Positions 18,936-27,772 of a stretch of 64,000 nt of DNA are shown here, piece by piece. A program made the position numbers and the translations under genes. A model generated the notes under the pieces. It saw only the letters and a list, made by a program, of their open reading frames with translations, did not search any database and had not been told where the DNA came from. Origin of the DNA: Anaerolineaceae bacterium (lineage in GTDB: Bacteria > Chloroflexota > Anaerolineae > Aggregatilineales > Phototrophicaceae); contig JAPOVC010000026.1 of the NCBI GenBank assembly GCA_026708325.1, positions 82,278-146,277 of the forward strand. The letters are read 5' to 3'. Positions within the stretch are counted from its first letter, which is position 1. The number at the start of each line of letters is the position of its first letter.

Positions 18936-19761
18936 ACCACAGCCGGTGCCGGAATACAGCGTCGACGAACTTATCTCGGTCTGCATCTCGCGGCAGGTCG
19001 ACGATGGCGAAGTGCTGGCCCAGGGCATCAACACGCCGCTGGTGCTGGCCGGTTTCATTCTGGCGAAATGCACCCACGCGCCCAACGTCCACTTCGCCTG
19101 CGCCATCGGTCAGTCCCTTTGCCAGGACTGGGCGCCCCTTTCAGTGTCCCGAGTTGAGGACCTGTGGCTGGACAAGTCCCTGCTGAACGTAGGCTTTGCC
19201 ACCGCCGCCGCGGACCTGCTGCCGGGTTACCATCCCAAGGAATTCTTCCGACCGGCGCAGATCGATGCCGCCGGCAACAGCAACAACCTCGCCATCGGCG
19301 CGGATTATCGTCGGCCTCGCCTGCGCCTGCCGGGCAGCGGCGGCATTCCTGACGTCAGCCCGTCGGACCGACCGCTTTATTTCTACGTGCCGCGCCATTC
19401 CCGTGTGACCTTCGTCGAACGCTGTGATTTGGTTAGCGGCGTGGGCCACAGGCCCTGGCGCGCGGCGGGTACGGGGCCACGTTATCTGATCAGCGACCTC
19501 GGGCAATTCGACTGGCACGAGGGACAGATGCGCCTGACCAGCTGGCATCCGGGAGTCTCGCTGGAACGCATACGTCGTCGAACGGGCTTTGCCCTGTCGC
19601 TGGCCCCTGACGCCGACGAAACGCCGCCGCCGACGGCGGAAGAGTTGCGCCTGTTGCGTGAGGAAATCGATCCCCTCGGCGTGCGGCGCCTGGAGACCCT
19701 GGGGGGCGGGGCGCGCAAGGACCTGCTAAGGGCCATTCTTCAGGCGGAAAAAACCCTTTAG
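18910..19761 (+). CDS. CoA-transferase family I beta-subunit-like protein (GctB/IpdB type)
   Basis: 283 residues. It aligns by eye with glutaconate CoA-transferase beta subunits: an N-terminal VDELISVCISRQVDDGEV helix, FRPAQIDAAGNSNN (GctB has an AQID..GN equivalent), LRLPGSGGIPDV, and a C-terminal LREEIDPLGVRRLE. The catalytic Glu of GctB falls in a VESG motif; here the equivalent stretch is HFACAIGQS, with Ala in that position. No alpha subunit is adjacent. IpdB of the mycobacterial cholesterol pathway is another member of this fold without transferase chemistry. The start (ATG 18910) lies within the LarA-like gene, so the two are coupled. Function unknown. Confidence 0.78.
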   Translation: MTPAQAQGRPQPVPEYSVDELISVCISRQVDDGEVLAQGINTPLVLAGFILAKCTHAPNVHFACAIGQSLCQDWAPLSVSRVEDLWLDKSLLNVGFATAAADLLPGYHPKEFFRPAQIDAAGNSNNLAIGADYRRPRLRLPGSGGIPDVSPSDRPLYFYVPRHSRVTFVERCDLVSGVGHRPWRAAGTGPRYLISDLGQFDWHEGQMRLTSWHPGVSLERIRRRTGFALSLAPDADETPPPTAEELRLLREEIDPLGVRRLETLGGGARKDLLRAILQAEKTL

Positions 19762-21512
19762 CCGGGCATGACTGGCCACACATCCAGACTTTCGAAACGA
19801 TTTGCAGAGATGCCGGTCCTGTCCAGTTGCATGCCACCGACGCCCTGGGCGGTCGCATAAATCACGACAGGATGGTAAAGCGGAATGGCGATGACCCGCT
19901 CCGCAAATGTCTCCTGCACCTCGCGGTAGAGCGCGGCCCGATTAACACCCCAGGGCTCGCGCCGGGCGCGTTCCAGCAATTCGGAGAGACGCCTGTCATC
20001 GACACCGCCAAAATTCAGGCCGTCCGGGTACTGCCCGACGTGCCAGAACGGGTATATGTCAGGGTCCGTGCTGTGCCCCGCCGAATACTCGACCAACGCT
20101 GCGTCAAAGTCACCGTCGCGCAGGGCCTGGCGGTAGGCGTGGTCCGGGCGGGCATCAATTGTTGCTTCAATGCCAACGCGCGCCCATTGCCCGGCAAATG
20201 TCTGCAACATGGATTCCAGCAGCGGGTCTTCGAAGGTGAGCACTCTGAAGGACAGGGTGTTGTCGCCCCCGGATTCAACGGAATCGTCCCTGGCGCGCGC
20301 CGTTTGCAGCAACCAGCGGGCCGCGTCCAGGTCCTCATGCGGCCAGGCGAGGTCATTCGTCCAGGCCCAGGCCCCCGGCCAGAGCGGACTGTTGGCCATT
20401 GCGGCCCGATTGCCCAGCGACTGTGTGACGACCGCTTCCCGGTCCATACTGCTGGCCAGCGCAAGGCGAACGCGCTGATCCCGGAGAAAAGCGCTGGCCT
20501 CGCGCTGCCAGTTGAAGATCAACATGGCGACCCGTTGGTCGGTAGAAATCGCCAGGTGCATCGCGTTCCGGTCGGCCAACGCAAGAATGACCTCCTGTTG
20601 CCGCAAGGTACGGGCGGCAAGACCATCGATGGCGCCACCCGCCAGCGCATGCAGCGCTTCGTCAAAACTTCCAAACAGTTCCAGACGCAAACGGCTGGCT
20701 GCAGGGATATTTGTCGCTTCGCCGCGTCCCTGCCAGGTGGGCGCAAGGCGAAAATCAACCTGGCCCGGTGCTTCATTCTCCTTGTGGCGCAACGCTTCCA
20801 GTTGCCAGCGGCCCGTACCGATCGGTGACCAGTTGAAAGGGTGGTCCGCAAGTCGCGCGGGCGCCGTGCCCTGCAATGCGTGCCAGGGCAGTATCGGAAG
20901 CGTCAGACGGTCCAGAAAACTTCCGAGGGGCTGTGACAGGCGAAATCGCAAGACATTTGCCGCCAGCACTTCAACTTCAACGGTCCGCCAAAAGCGGGCG
21001 ACTTCCGAATCTGCCGGAAAGTCCCGCGCCTGAAGCAGGGAGATTGTGAACATGACGTCCGTGGCCGTAAAGGGGACGCCATCCTGCCAGAGCACGTCAT
21101 CGCGCAGGGTGACGACATACTCCAGCCCGCTGGTCGTCACCGTCAGGCCGGCCGCCAGTTCCGGCACCGGTTCGCCCTCGCTGTTCAGACCAGTCAGACC
21201 TTCGTAAATCAGTCCGCTGACTTGCGCCTCCAGCGAACCTGGAGCGGCCAGCAAGGGGTTGAGGTGCGCCAGGGAGCCGACGTGACCCTCGCGAAACGTA
21301 GGGACATCGACCTGGCCATCCGTCTCTCCGGAAACCGGCGTGGCGACAGGGACCGGGTCTGCTGTGGCAATGGCCGCAGTAGTGGCCGGCGGCGGGTCGT
21401 TGCCCTCCTGGTCGGGATCGTTTCGCAGGAAATCGCGCCAGACGAGGCCGGCGGCCAGCGACAGGGCGGCCAGCAGGAACAGCGTGAACTGCCAGCGGCA
21501 GCCGCGCAGCAC
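19758..21512 (-). CDS. ABC transporter solute-binding protein, family 5 (peptide/nickel type), membrane-anchored
   Basis: 584 residues. Residues 8-24 form an uncleaved-looking hydrophobic anchor with no lipobox cysteine, followed by a Pro/Ala/Thr-rich linker and a family 5 solute-binding domain: LNPLLAAPGSLEAQVSGLIYEGL, LAAGLTVTTSGLEYVVTLRDDV, WQDGVPFTATDVMFTI, PIGTGRW, and DFDAALVEYSAGHSTDP. Such proteins bind oligopeptides, nickel or sugars for uptake. No permease or ATPase gene is adjacent, so this is an orphan component. GTG start at 21512 with AGGAAG five bases upstream. Its stop overlaps the convergent CoA-transferase-like gene by four bases. It lies directly downstream of secG. Confidence 0.88.
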   Translation of the reverse strand: MLRGCRWQFTLFLLAALSLAAGLVWRDFLRNDPDQEGNDPPPATTAAIATADPVPVATPVSGETDGQVDVPTFREGHVGSLAHLNPLLAAPGSLEAQVSGLIYEGLTGLNSEGEPVPELAAGLTVTTSGLEYVVTLRDDVLWQDGVPFTATDVMFTISLLQARDFPADSEVARFWRTVEVEVLAANVLRFRLSQPLGSFLDRLTLPILPWHALQGTAPARLADHPFNWSPIGTGRWQLEALRHKENEAPGQVDFRLAPTWQGRGEATNIPAASRLRLELFGSFDEALHALAGGAIDGLAARTLRQQEVILALADRNAMHLAISTDQRVAMLIFNWQREASAFLRDQRVRLALASSMDREAVVTQSLGNRAAMANSPLWPGAWAWTNDLAWPHEDLDAARWLLQTARARDDSVESGGDNTLSFRVLTFEDPLLESMLQTFAGQWARVGIEATIDARPDHAYRQALRDGDFDAALVEYSAGHSTDPDIYPFWHVGQYPDGLNFGGVDDRRLSELLERARREPWGVNRAALYREVQETFAERVIAIPLYHPVVIYATAQGVGGMQLDRTGISANRFESLDVWPVMPG

Positions 21513-21543
21513 TATTACTTCCTGAATGCTTGCCTGATTTTAT

Positions 21544-21777
21544 CTACTGGAATACCAGCACCGCGACGATGGAAATCGCGAGAAACAGGACCGCGATGAT
21601 TATCGTGATCTGGAACAGCGTTTTTTCAAGGCCACGTCGCGTTCGCGCGATCCCGCCTCCGGCGTCGCCGCCCAGCAGGGAACCAAGGCCACCGCCCTTC
21701 ACCTGAAGGAGAATCAGCACAATCAACAAAATCGAGATGATAACAGCCGCAATCTGCAGCGCAGCCTGAATGTCCAT
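21544..21777 (-). CDS. secG: preprotein translocase subunit SecG
   Basis: 77 residues from the ATG at 21777 (GGGAG seven bases before it). Two transmembrane helices (residues about 4-24 and 53-75) flank a glycine-rich loop, QVKGGGLGSLLGGDAGGG, the hallmark of SecG. It assists SecYE in protein export at the inner membrane. An in-frame ATG at 21813 would add 12 residues that overlap the promoter region and is not family-like. Followed 31 bases later by the solute-binding protein gene. Confidence 0.92.
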   Translation of the reverse strand: MDIQAALQIAAVIISILLIVLILLQVKGGGLGSLLGGDAGGGIARTRRGLEKTLFQITIIIAVLFLAISIVAVLVFQ

Positions 21778-21803
21778 GCCCGGCTCCCGAAATCTCCGCA
21801 GGC

Positions 21804-21832
21804 AGTGTAGCAAGACCCTGCATGTTCTTCAA
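21804..21832 (-). promoter_or_regulatory. promoter of secG
   Basis: TTGAAG (21832-21827), 17-base spacer, TACACT (21809-21804), with TGC directly before the -10 giving an extended -10 element. It lies 27 bases before the secG start codon on the minus strand. Confidence 0.6.
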
Positions 21833-21899
21833 GCGTGGACAGCGAATGGCCTCCGGGATATGCTGCTCATGCCCGCCTCAACACAGTTCAGGGACAACC

Positions 21900-23420
21900 A
21901 TGCCAGCCCCCGTGATGTTGCTCATACTTGATGGCTGGGGCGTGCGCGCCATGCGCGAGGGGAACGCCGTCGCCCTGGCGCACACGCCGCGGCATGACGC
22001 CTGGCTGCGTCGGTACGAGCGCTCGATTCTGCAAAGCTCGGGCGAGGCCGTCGGGCTGGTGCCAGGCCAGATGGGCAACTCGGAAGTCGGACACCTCAAC
22101 CTGGGCGCGGGTCGCGTTGTCTACCAGGACATCAGCCGTATCGACCGCGCGATCGCCGATGGCAGTCTCGCGCGACACAAGGAGCTGCAGGCGTCGCTGA
22201 GGCGCGTGCAGACAGAAGGTCGCAATCTGCACCTGATCGGACTGCTGGGCCCCGGCGGCGTACACAGCCATCAACGCCATCTGCATGCCCTGCTGCAAAT
22301 CGCCGCCGCGTCCGACATCAATCCCGTGTTGCACGTCATCACCGACGGCCGCGATACACCGGTGGATGGCAGCCAGGGCTATCTGGCCGACCTGGAAGCC
22401 GCGATGGAGGCAACGGGCGCGGGGTGCACGGCCACAGTTTCCGGCCGCTACTTCGCCATGGACCGGGACAGGCGTTGGGATCGTACGCGGATGGCCTTCG
22501 ACGCCATGGTCCATCGCCAGGGTCAGGGGGCGAAGAACGCGACCGGGGCCCTGCAGGCCGCCAGCAGCCGCGGCGAAAGCGATGAATTCATCACGCCAAC
22601 GGTCCTGGGCGACGACAGCCTCGCCATTCAGGATGGCGACTGCCTCCTGTTTTTCAACTTCCGCGCCGATCGCATGCGTCAACTGCTGCAGGCCTTCTCC
22701 GGTTACAGCGCGGACGGCGACGTCACCTTCGACCCGCCGCAAAACCTGGACCTGTTGACCTTCACCCACTATTTGTACGGCACTCCCGCCAGAGCGCTGT
22801 TTCCGGCCGAGCATTTGGACAACACCCTGGCGGAATGGCTCAGCAGGCAGGGACGCAGCCAATATCACAGCGCGGAGACCGAAAAGTACCCGCACGTCAC
22901 CTTCTTTTTCAACGGGCGCCGCGAAGAGCCCTGGCCGGGCGAAAGCCGCGCCATCATTCCTTCGCCGCGGGTGGCGACCTATGACCAGGCGCCGGAAATG
23001 AGCGCCGCTGCCCTGACCAGGGCCACGCTGGAACGGCTTGAGTCCGGCGACGACGATTTCCTGCTCGTCAATTTCGCCAACCCGGACATGGTTGGCCACA
23101 CCGGTTCCCTGCCCGCGGCCATCGCCGCCGTGGAATGCGTGGACGAGTGCGCCGGTCAACTGGTGGACGCGGTGCTGGCAAGGGGCGGCGTCGCCGTCGT
23201 CACCGCCGATCATGGCAATTGCGAGCGAATGATCGACCTGCGCAGCGGGGGGCCGCACACCTGGCACACGCGCGGGCCGGTCGCCCTCTTCGTGATTGAC
23301 AGCGTCTATCGGGAACTGCGCGATTGCGGCATTCTGGCGGACGTCGCCCCTACCATTCTGGAGTTGATGGGCATGGAAGCTCCGCCGGAAATGAGTGGGC
23401 GCAGCCTTTTGCAGGCCTGA
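21900..23420 (+). CDS. gpmI: 2,3-bisphosphoglycerate-independent phosphoglycerate mutase
   Basis: 506 residues, family length. A manganese enzyme of glycolysis that interconverts 3- and 2-phosphoglycerate. Seen: LLILDGWGVR (residues 7-16) with the first metal Asp, the phosphoserine site GQMGNSEVGHLNLGAGRVVYQD, GPGGVHSHQRHL, TDGRDTPVDGSQGYL, NFRADRMRQL, EKYPHVTFFFNGRRE, NFANPDMVGHTG and ADHGNCERMID. The start at 21900 has AGGGA five bases upstream; 26 extra codons upstream are open but not family-like. Confidence 0.97.
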   Translation: MPAPVMLLILDGWGVRAMREGNAVALAHTPRHDAWLRRYERSILQSSGEAVGLVPGQMGNSEVGHLNLGAGRVVYQDISRIDRAIADGSLARHKELQASLRRVQTEGRNLHLIGLLGPGGVHSHQRHLHALLQIAAASDINPVLHVITDGRDTPVDGSQGYLADLEAAMEATGAGCTATVSGRYFAMDRDRRWDRTRMAFDAMVHRQGQGAKNATGALQAASSRGESDEFITPTVLGDDSLAIQDGDCLLFFNFRADRMRQLLQAFSGYSADGDVTFDPPQNLDLLTFTHYLYGTPARALFPAEHLDNTLAEWLSRQGRSQYHSAETEKYPHVTFFFNGRREEPWPGESRAIIPSPRVATYDQAPEMSAAALTRATLERLESGDDDFLLVNFANPDMVGHTGSLPAAIAAVECVDECAGQLVDAVLARGGVAVVTADHGNCERMIDLRSGGPHTWHTRGPVALFVIDSVYRELRDCGILADVAPTILELMGMEAPPEMSGRSLLQA

Positions 23421-23509
23421 TCGACCTGCTACGGCGTCATAATCGGCTGGCGTTGCACGTTTTGGCAAGTTAATCTTGGGGAACGGTTTCAGGAGCTACG
23501 GAGGGAATT

Positions 23510-24154
23510 ATGGTCAGGGCCCTGATCGTGCAAGGCGGCTGGCAAGGCCATGAACCGGAAGGTGTGGCCAACCTGCTGGCCGGTTCACTTAAGGACCAGG
23601 GCGTTGACGTACACCTGGAAGACCATCTGGACGCCTTTGTTGATAATGACCTGAGCAGTTTCGACCTGCTTGTGCCCATCTGGACCATGGGTGAAATCAG
23701 CAACGAGCAAATGATCCCGGTGTTGCGGGCCGTGCATGACCACGGCGTGGGCATTGGCGGTGTGCATGGCGGCATGTGCGACGCCTTTCGGCAACAGACG
23801 GAATGGCAGTACATGTGCGGCGGCCAGTGGGTCGCGCATCCGGGCAACGATGGCGTCAATTACACGGTTGAGATGAATCCGTCCGAGCCAGACCCGATTA
23901 CGGACGGTGTGCCCACGCTGCAGATCTGTTCCGAGCAATATTACATGCACGTTGATCCCTGCAACCGGGTTCTGGCGACCACCACATTTGGCGACGGGAC
24001 CGTCATGCCTGTGGTATGGACCAAACACTATGGCACTGGCCGGGTATTCTATTGCTCCCTCGGGCATCACGTCGATGTCATCGAACCGCCGGAAATCCTC
24101 GCCATGATCACCCGCGGTTTGCTCTGGGCCGCTGACGGGCACTGCCGGGGCTGA
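23510..24154 (+). CDS. ThuA-like (class I glutamine amidotransferase-like fold) protein
   Basis: 214 residues. Matches the ThuA domain first seen in trehalose utilisation: N-terminal RALIVQGGWQGHEPEGVANLL, then DLLVPIWTMGEIS, GIGGVHGGMCDAFRQQTEW, a YMCGGQWVAHPG segment, SEQYYMHVDP, and WTKHYGTGRVFYCSLGHH at the C-terminal end. ThuA proteins often accompany sugar-oxidoreductase genes; the biochemical role is not settled. ATG at 23510 has GGAGG seven bases upstream. It stands alone between gpmI and amt, both on the same strand but with gaps of 89 and 240 bases. Confidence 0.88.
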   Translation: MVRALIVQGGWQGHEPEGVANLLAGSLKDQGVDVHLEDHLDAFVDNDLSSFDLLVPIWTMGEISNEQMIPVLRAVHDHGVGIGGVHGGMCDAFRQQTEWQYMCGGQWVAHPGNDGVNYTVEMNPSEPDPITDGVPTLQICSEQYYMHVDPCNRVLATTTFGDGTVMPVVWTKHYGTGRVFYCSLGHHVDVIEPPEILAMITRGLLWAADGHCRG

Positions 24155-24394
24155 ACCCTGGGGCAAAATCCGGCACCCTGTTAAGTTTTGCCAAATTCCG
24201 TCGTATTGCATGCCTTGCGTACCAAGGCGTCTGCCCCATTTGTGTAAATTGCGGCCACAACGGGGTAAACTGCGTGGTGAATTGCCGAAAATGGCAAAAT
24301 GTCGGCTATTCTGTTGTGTAGTTCTTACAGTGAAATCCTGCACAAACGGTCGCAATATGGAGTTTGTCCACAAGTAAGAGGGGGAACGATTCAT

Positions 24395-25804
24395 ATGCGC
24401 AACAGGCGAATCGGATTCAGGCTTTTGATCCTGTTCGTCCTTGCCTGGGTCGTCGCCAGCACCCTGGTGGGTGCTGTCTTCGCCCAGGAGGACGCCGCGG
24501 CCGACGATGCAGCCGCGGAAGAGACCATGGAAGTCGCCATGGCCACTGCAGAAGATCTGGGAGGAGTGGTCAGCAATCTGGACACCGTCTGGATGCTGCT
24601 GGCAGGCTTCCTCGTGTTCTTCATGCAGGCGGGTTTCGGCCTGCTGGAGGCCGGGCTTGTGCGCGCCCGCAACGTGGTCAACATTCTGATGAAGAATGTC
24701 TTTGACCTCTCAATTGGCGCCGTCGGCTACTGGGCCATCGGCTTTGGCCTGATGTTCGGTGCCGGCAACGGCTTTTTCGGCCAGGAGTGGTTCTTCCTGA
24801 GCGACGTGCCGGAAATTTATCCAGGGCTGAGTGTGCCAAGCTACGCATTCTTCTTTTTCCAGTTTGCCTTTGCGGCCACGGCAGCCACCATCGCCAGTGG
24901 CGCGATGGCCGGCAGGACGGAATTCAAGGGCTACCTGCTCTACAGCCTGATCGTCACCGTCATCATTTATCCCGTCGTCGGTCACTGGATCTGGGGGGGC
25001 GGCTGGATTGCCGATACAGCCTTCCACGACTTCGCCGGCTCCACCGTCGTCCACTCGACCGGCGCCTGGGTAGGCCTTGTCGGCGCCATCTTTCTTGGCC
25101 CGCGCCGCTACCGCTTCGGCCCCGACGGCGGTCCGATGCCCGGTCACAGCATGACACTGGCTGCGTTGGGTACGCTGATCCTGTGGCTCGGCTGGTTCGG
25201 CTTCAACCCTGGCAGTCAGCTGGATGCCGACGCCGTCAGCATCGCTCGCATCACCGTCACCACCAACCTGGCAGCCGCGGCCGGCGCGCTGGTCGCCATG
25301 TTCGTTGGCTGGTATCACGGCGGCCAACCACAGCTTCCCTGGGGCCTCAACGGCGCACTGGCCGGGCTGGTCTCCATCACGGCGCCCTGTGCAGTCGTCA
25401 CACCCTTCGAAGCCATCATCATCGGTGCGATCGGCGGCGTCATCATGTACGTCGGCGTCAATTATCTGGAAAGACGGGGCATTGACGACGTTGTGGGTGC
25501 GGTTTCCGTTCACGGCTTCGGCGGCGTCTGGGGCACCCTGGCGGTCGGACTGTTCATGGAGGACGCCGGGCTGTTCCACGGCGGGGGCATCGATCAACTG
25601 ATCGCGCAGCTGGTTGGTGTCGTGGCCGTTGCCGTCTTTGTAATTGTGGCCTCCTGGATCATGTTCAGTATAATTCGCTCAACGGTGGGCTTGCGCGCCT
25701 CTGCCGAAGCCGAGGACCTCGGCCTCGACATCTTCGAGCATGCCGCAGTGGCCTACCCCGAGTTCACCAATGCGCCCAGTGAACCGACGCCGGCCAGCGA
25801 CTGA
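24395..25804 (+). CDS. amt: ammonium transporter (Amt/MEP/Rh family)
   Basis: 469 residues. Residues 1-31 are a signal peptide (ends AVFAQ) followed by a short acidic linker and 11 membrane helices. Family features: FMQAGFGLLEAGLVRARNVV at the first helix, the pore histidine in STVVHSTGAWVGLVGAI, and the second pore histidine region GAVSVHGFGGVWGTLAVGLF. The start was placed at 24395 because GAGGGGGAA lies upstream. It is co-transcribed with the PII gene 17 bases downstream, the near-universal amt-glnK pairing. The 240-base upstream gap holds an imperfect inverted repeat around 24282-24297 but no consensus promoter that I can defend. Confidence 0.96.
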   Translation: MRNRRIGFRLLILFVLAWVVASTLVGAVFAQEDAAADDAAAEETMEVAMATAEDLGGVVSNLDTVWMLLAGFLVFFMQAGFGLLEAGLVRARNVVNILMKNVFDLSIGAVGYWAIGFGLMFGAGNGFFGQEWFFLSDVPEIYPGLSVPSYAFFFFQFAFAATAATIASGAMAGRTEFKGYLLYSLIVTVIIYPVVGHWIWGGGWIADTAFHDFAGSTVVHSTGAWVGLVGAIFLGPRRYRFGPDGGPMPGHSMTLAALGTLILWLGWFGFNPGSQLDADAVSIARITVTTNLAAAAGALVAMFVGWYHGGQPQLPWGLNGALAGLVSITAPCAVVTPFEAIIIGAIGGVIMYVGVNYLERRGIDDVVGAVSVHGFGGVWGTLAVGLFMEDAGLFHGGGIDQLIAQLVGVVAVAVFVIVASWIMFSIIRSTVGLRASAEAEDLGLDIFEHAAVAYPEFTNAPSEPTPASD

Positions 25805-25821
25805 AAGCGAGGGGCAACATC

Positions 25822-26205
25822 ATGATCAAGAAAATCGAGGCAATCGTCCGTTCCGAGAAACTCAGTTCCACCATTCGGGAATTGTCCGCCATCGGCATCG
25901 TCGGCATGACCGTGCAACCCGTCAAGGGACGGGGTCGCGGGGTTGGCATGCAACTGCGCTGGCGTGGCGCCCTCTACAATGTGGACCTGCTGCCCAGGAC
26001 CATGGTCACCCTGATCGTCAGCGAAACCAACGTGGACGAGACGGTTCAGGCCATCATGCGCGGCGCCGCCACCGGAGAACACGGAGACGGGGTGATCTTT
26101 GTGTCGCCGGTGGAGCACATCATCCGCATCAGCAGCGGTGAGACAGACCGCGAAGCGATCAGCTATCAGGGCGACATCGACGCCCGCAAGGAGCAGCGCG
26201 CCTGA
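25822..26205 (+). CDS. glnK: PII-family nitrogen regulator with altered ligand-site residues
   Basis: 127 residues, slightly longer than GlnB/GlnK. The fold is clear: MIKKIEAIVRSEKLSSTIRE, GIVGMTVQPVKGRGRG, T-loop WRGALYNVDLLPRTM with the modifiable Tyr at 52, TGEHGDGVIFV and IIRISSGE. By position against E. coli GlnB, Q39 is Gly40, K58 is Arg59, K90 is Val91 and R103 is Ser104, while R101 is kept. Those residues bind MgATP and 2-oxoglutarate in known PII proteins, so sensing may differ. It lies 17 bases after amt and should gate that channel. A strong terminator follows. Confidence 0.92.
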   Translation: MIKKIEAIVRSEKLSSTIRELSAIGIVGMTVQPVKGRGRGVGMQLRWRGALYNVDLLPRTMVTLIVSETNVDETVQAIMRGAATGEHGDGVIFVSPVEHIIRISSGETDREAISYQGDIDARKEQRA

Positions 26206-26231
26206 AGTTCAGGACAGCGCGCGATCGTCGA

Positions 26232-26262
26232 GGGGCCGGGGTAACCGGCCCCTTTCTTTCTT
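26232..26262 (+). terminator. intrinsic terminator after amt-glnK
   Basis: Perfect 8-bp stem GGGGCCGG (26232-26239) / CCGGCCCC (26245-26252) with a five-base loop, followed by TTTCTTTCTTTC. It ends the amt-glnK transcript 20 bases before the next start codon. Confidence 0.9.
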
Positions 26263-26281
26263 TCAGTGCTGAGGTGCGGAC

Positions 26282-27772
26282 ATGAAGATCCAGGTCAATT
26301 CAGGGACTCTGAAGGGTCGCCCTACAGGCGTCCATATACTCCTGGTCGTTGAAGGCGAAAACCCTGTGGACCAATGCCACCCTTCGCTGGCCGGCCCGCT
26401 CACTTCGCTGCTTGCGTGCGGCGACTTCAAGGGCGCGACGGGTCAGGTCAACACGCTCTACCCGGCACAACCGGGACCCCGTCTGATTTTGGCCGGTCTG
26501 GGGCCGTCGCAGACGCTGGCTTCCTCCTGCATCCGCCGGGCAATGGCCCAGGCCATTCGCGCCGCCCGCGAGACCGCTACGGATGAATTGACACTGCAAT
26601 TGCCACGCTGCCTGCCCGCTGCCCTTTCTGCCGAAGCCGCGTGCGAAGGCGCGCTGCTGGGCGGCTATCGCTTTCACCGCTTCGACATCCCAGGCTACAA
26701 CCCGGAATCACCGCCCGGTCTGGAAGTCCTTGTAGACAGCGATCAGGACATTGACGCGGCCCACGAGGGCGCCGGAATCGGAAGCGCGATCGCCGCGGCT
26801 GCCTGTCTGGCACGCGACCTGGTGAATACACCGGCCAACTACTGCACGCCGGCTCACCTGGCCGAGGCGGCAGCTGCCATTCCCGGGCTTCGAATCGTCG
26901 TTCTGGAACGCAACGACATGGAAAGCCTGGGCATGGGTTCCCTGCTGGGCGTCGCCCAGGGAAGTGAAACGCCACCGAAGTTCATCATCATGGAACACAA
27001 TGCCGAACGGACTGACTCGCTGGACACCCTGGTGCTGGCCGGCAAGGGCATAACCTTCGACACGGGCGGTTACAGCATGAAGAGCGTCACGGGCATGGTC
27101 GGCATGAAGAGCGACATGGGCGGCGGCGCGGCTGTCATCGGCGCCATGCAGGCCATCTCCGCCCTGCAGCCGGAGCTGCACGTGGTGGGGCTTGTGCCGG
27201 CCGTTGACAACCTGGTCAGCGCGCAGGCCATCCGCCCGCAGGACGTGCTGGTGGCCAGCAACGGCCTCAGTATAGAGATTATCAGCACGGACGCCGAAGG
27301 CCGCCTGATTCTTGCGGACGCCCTGGTGTACGCCGGGCGCTACGAACCGGCCGCCGTCATTGACATCGCCACGCTCACCGGTTCCTGCGTAACCGCCCTT
27401 GGCAGCGCAGCCGCCGGACTGTTCAGCAACCACGACGGCTTGCGCGATGATCTGCTGGCGGCTGCCAGTCGCAGCGAGGAACGCCTGTGGCCCCTGCCCC
27501 TGTTTCCGGACTACGACAAGGCGCTGGAATCCCAGGTGGCGGACTTGCGGAACAGTGCAGCGCCCTCAATCGGCGTCGGGACGTCGGCGGCCTTCCTGCA
27601 ACGTTTCACAACTTGCCCGGCCTGGGCCCACCTGGACATCGCCGGCGTGGTGGGCATTGAAGGCCTGGGCAGCATCGACCGTAGCAACCCCCTGTTGCCG
27701 GAGAAGGGCGCGACGGGTTTCGGCGCACGCCTCTTCGTTGACCTGGTGCGTCACTGGCGCTCGCCAGTCTGA
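26282..27772 (+). CDS. pepA: leucyl aminopeptidase (M17 family)
   Basis: 496 residues. A di-metal cytosolic aminopeptidase, usually hexameric. The C-terminal catalytic domain shows GKGITFDTGGYSMKSVTGM with metal-binding Lys and Asp, MKSDMGGGAAVIGAM, and the signature STDAEGRLILADAL (Asp/Glu ligands and catalytic Arg), followed by IDIATLTGSCVTALG. The ATG at 26282 has GAGGTG six bases upstream, just after the glnK terminator. Its 3' end overlaps the convergent PfpI-like gene by 22 bases. Confidence 0.96.
   Translation: MKIQVNSGTLKGRPTGVHILLVVEGENPVDQCHPSLAGPLTSLLACGDFKGATGQVNTLYPAQPGPRLILAGLGPSQTLASSCIRRAMAQAIRAARETATDELTLQLPRCLPAALSAEAACEGALLGGYRFHRFDIPGYNPESPPGLEVLVDSDQDIDAAHEGAGIGSAIAAAACLARDLVNTPANYCTPAHLAEAAAAIPGLRIVVLERNDMESLGMGSLLGVAQGSETPPKFIIMEHNAERTDSLDTLVLAGKGITFDTGGYSMKSVTGMVGMKSDMGGGAAVIGAMQAISALQPELHVVGLVPAVDNLVSAQAIRPQDVLVASNGLSIEIISTDAEGRLILADALVYAGRYEPAAVIDIATLTGSCVTALGSAAAGLFSNHDGLRDDLLAAASRSEERLWPLPLFPDYDKALESQVADLRNSAAPSIGVGTSAAFLQRFTTCPAWAHLDIAGVVGIEGLGSIDRSNPLLPEKGATGFGARLFVDLVRHWRSPV

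Noticed and set aside
24155..24394. TTTTGCC/GGCAAAA repeats and inverted repeat (24282-24297) before amt
   Set aside because: Similar short words occur before the ThuA-like gene too, but copies differ in spacing and orientation; not enough to name an operator, and no good promoter boxes align with them.
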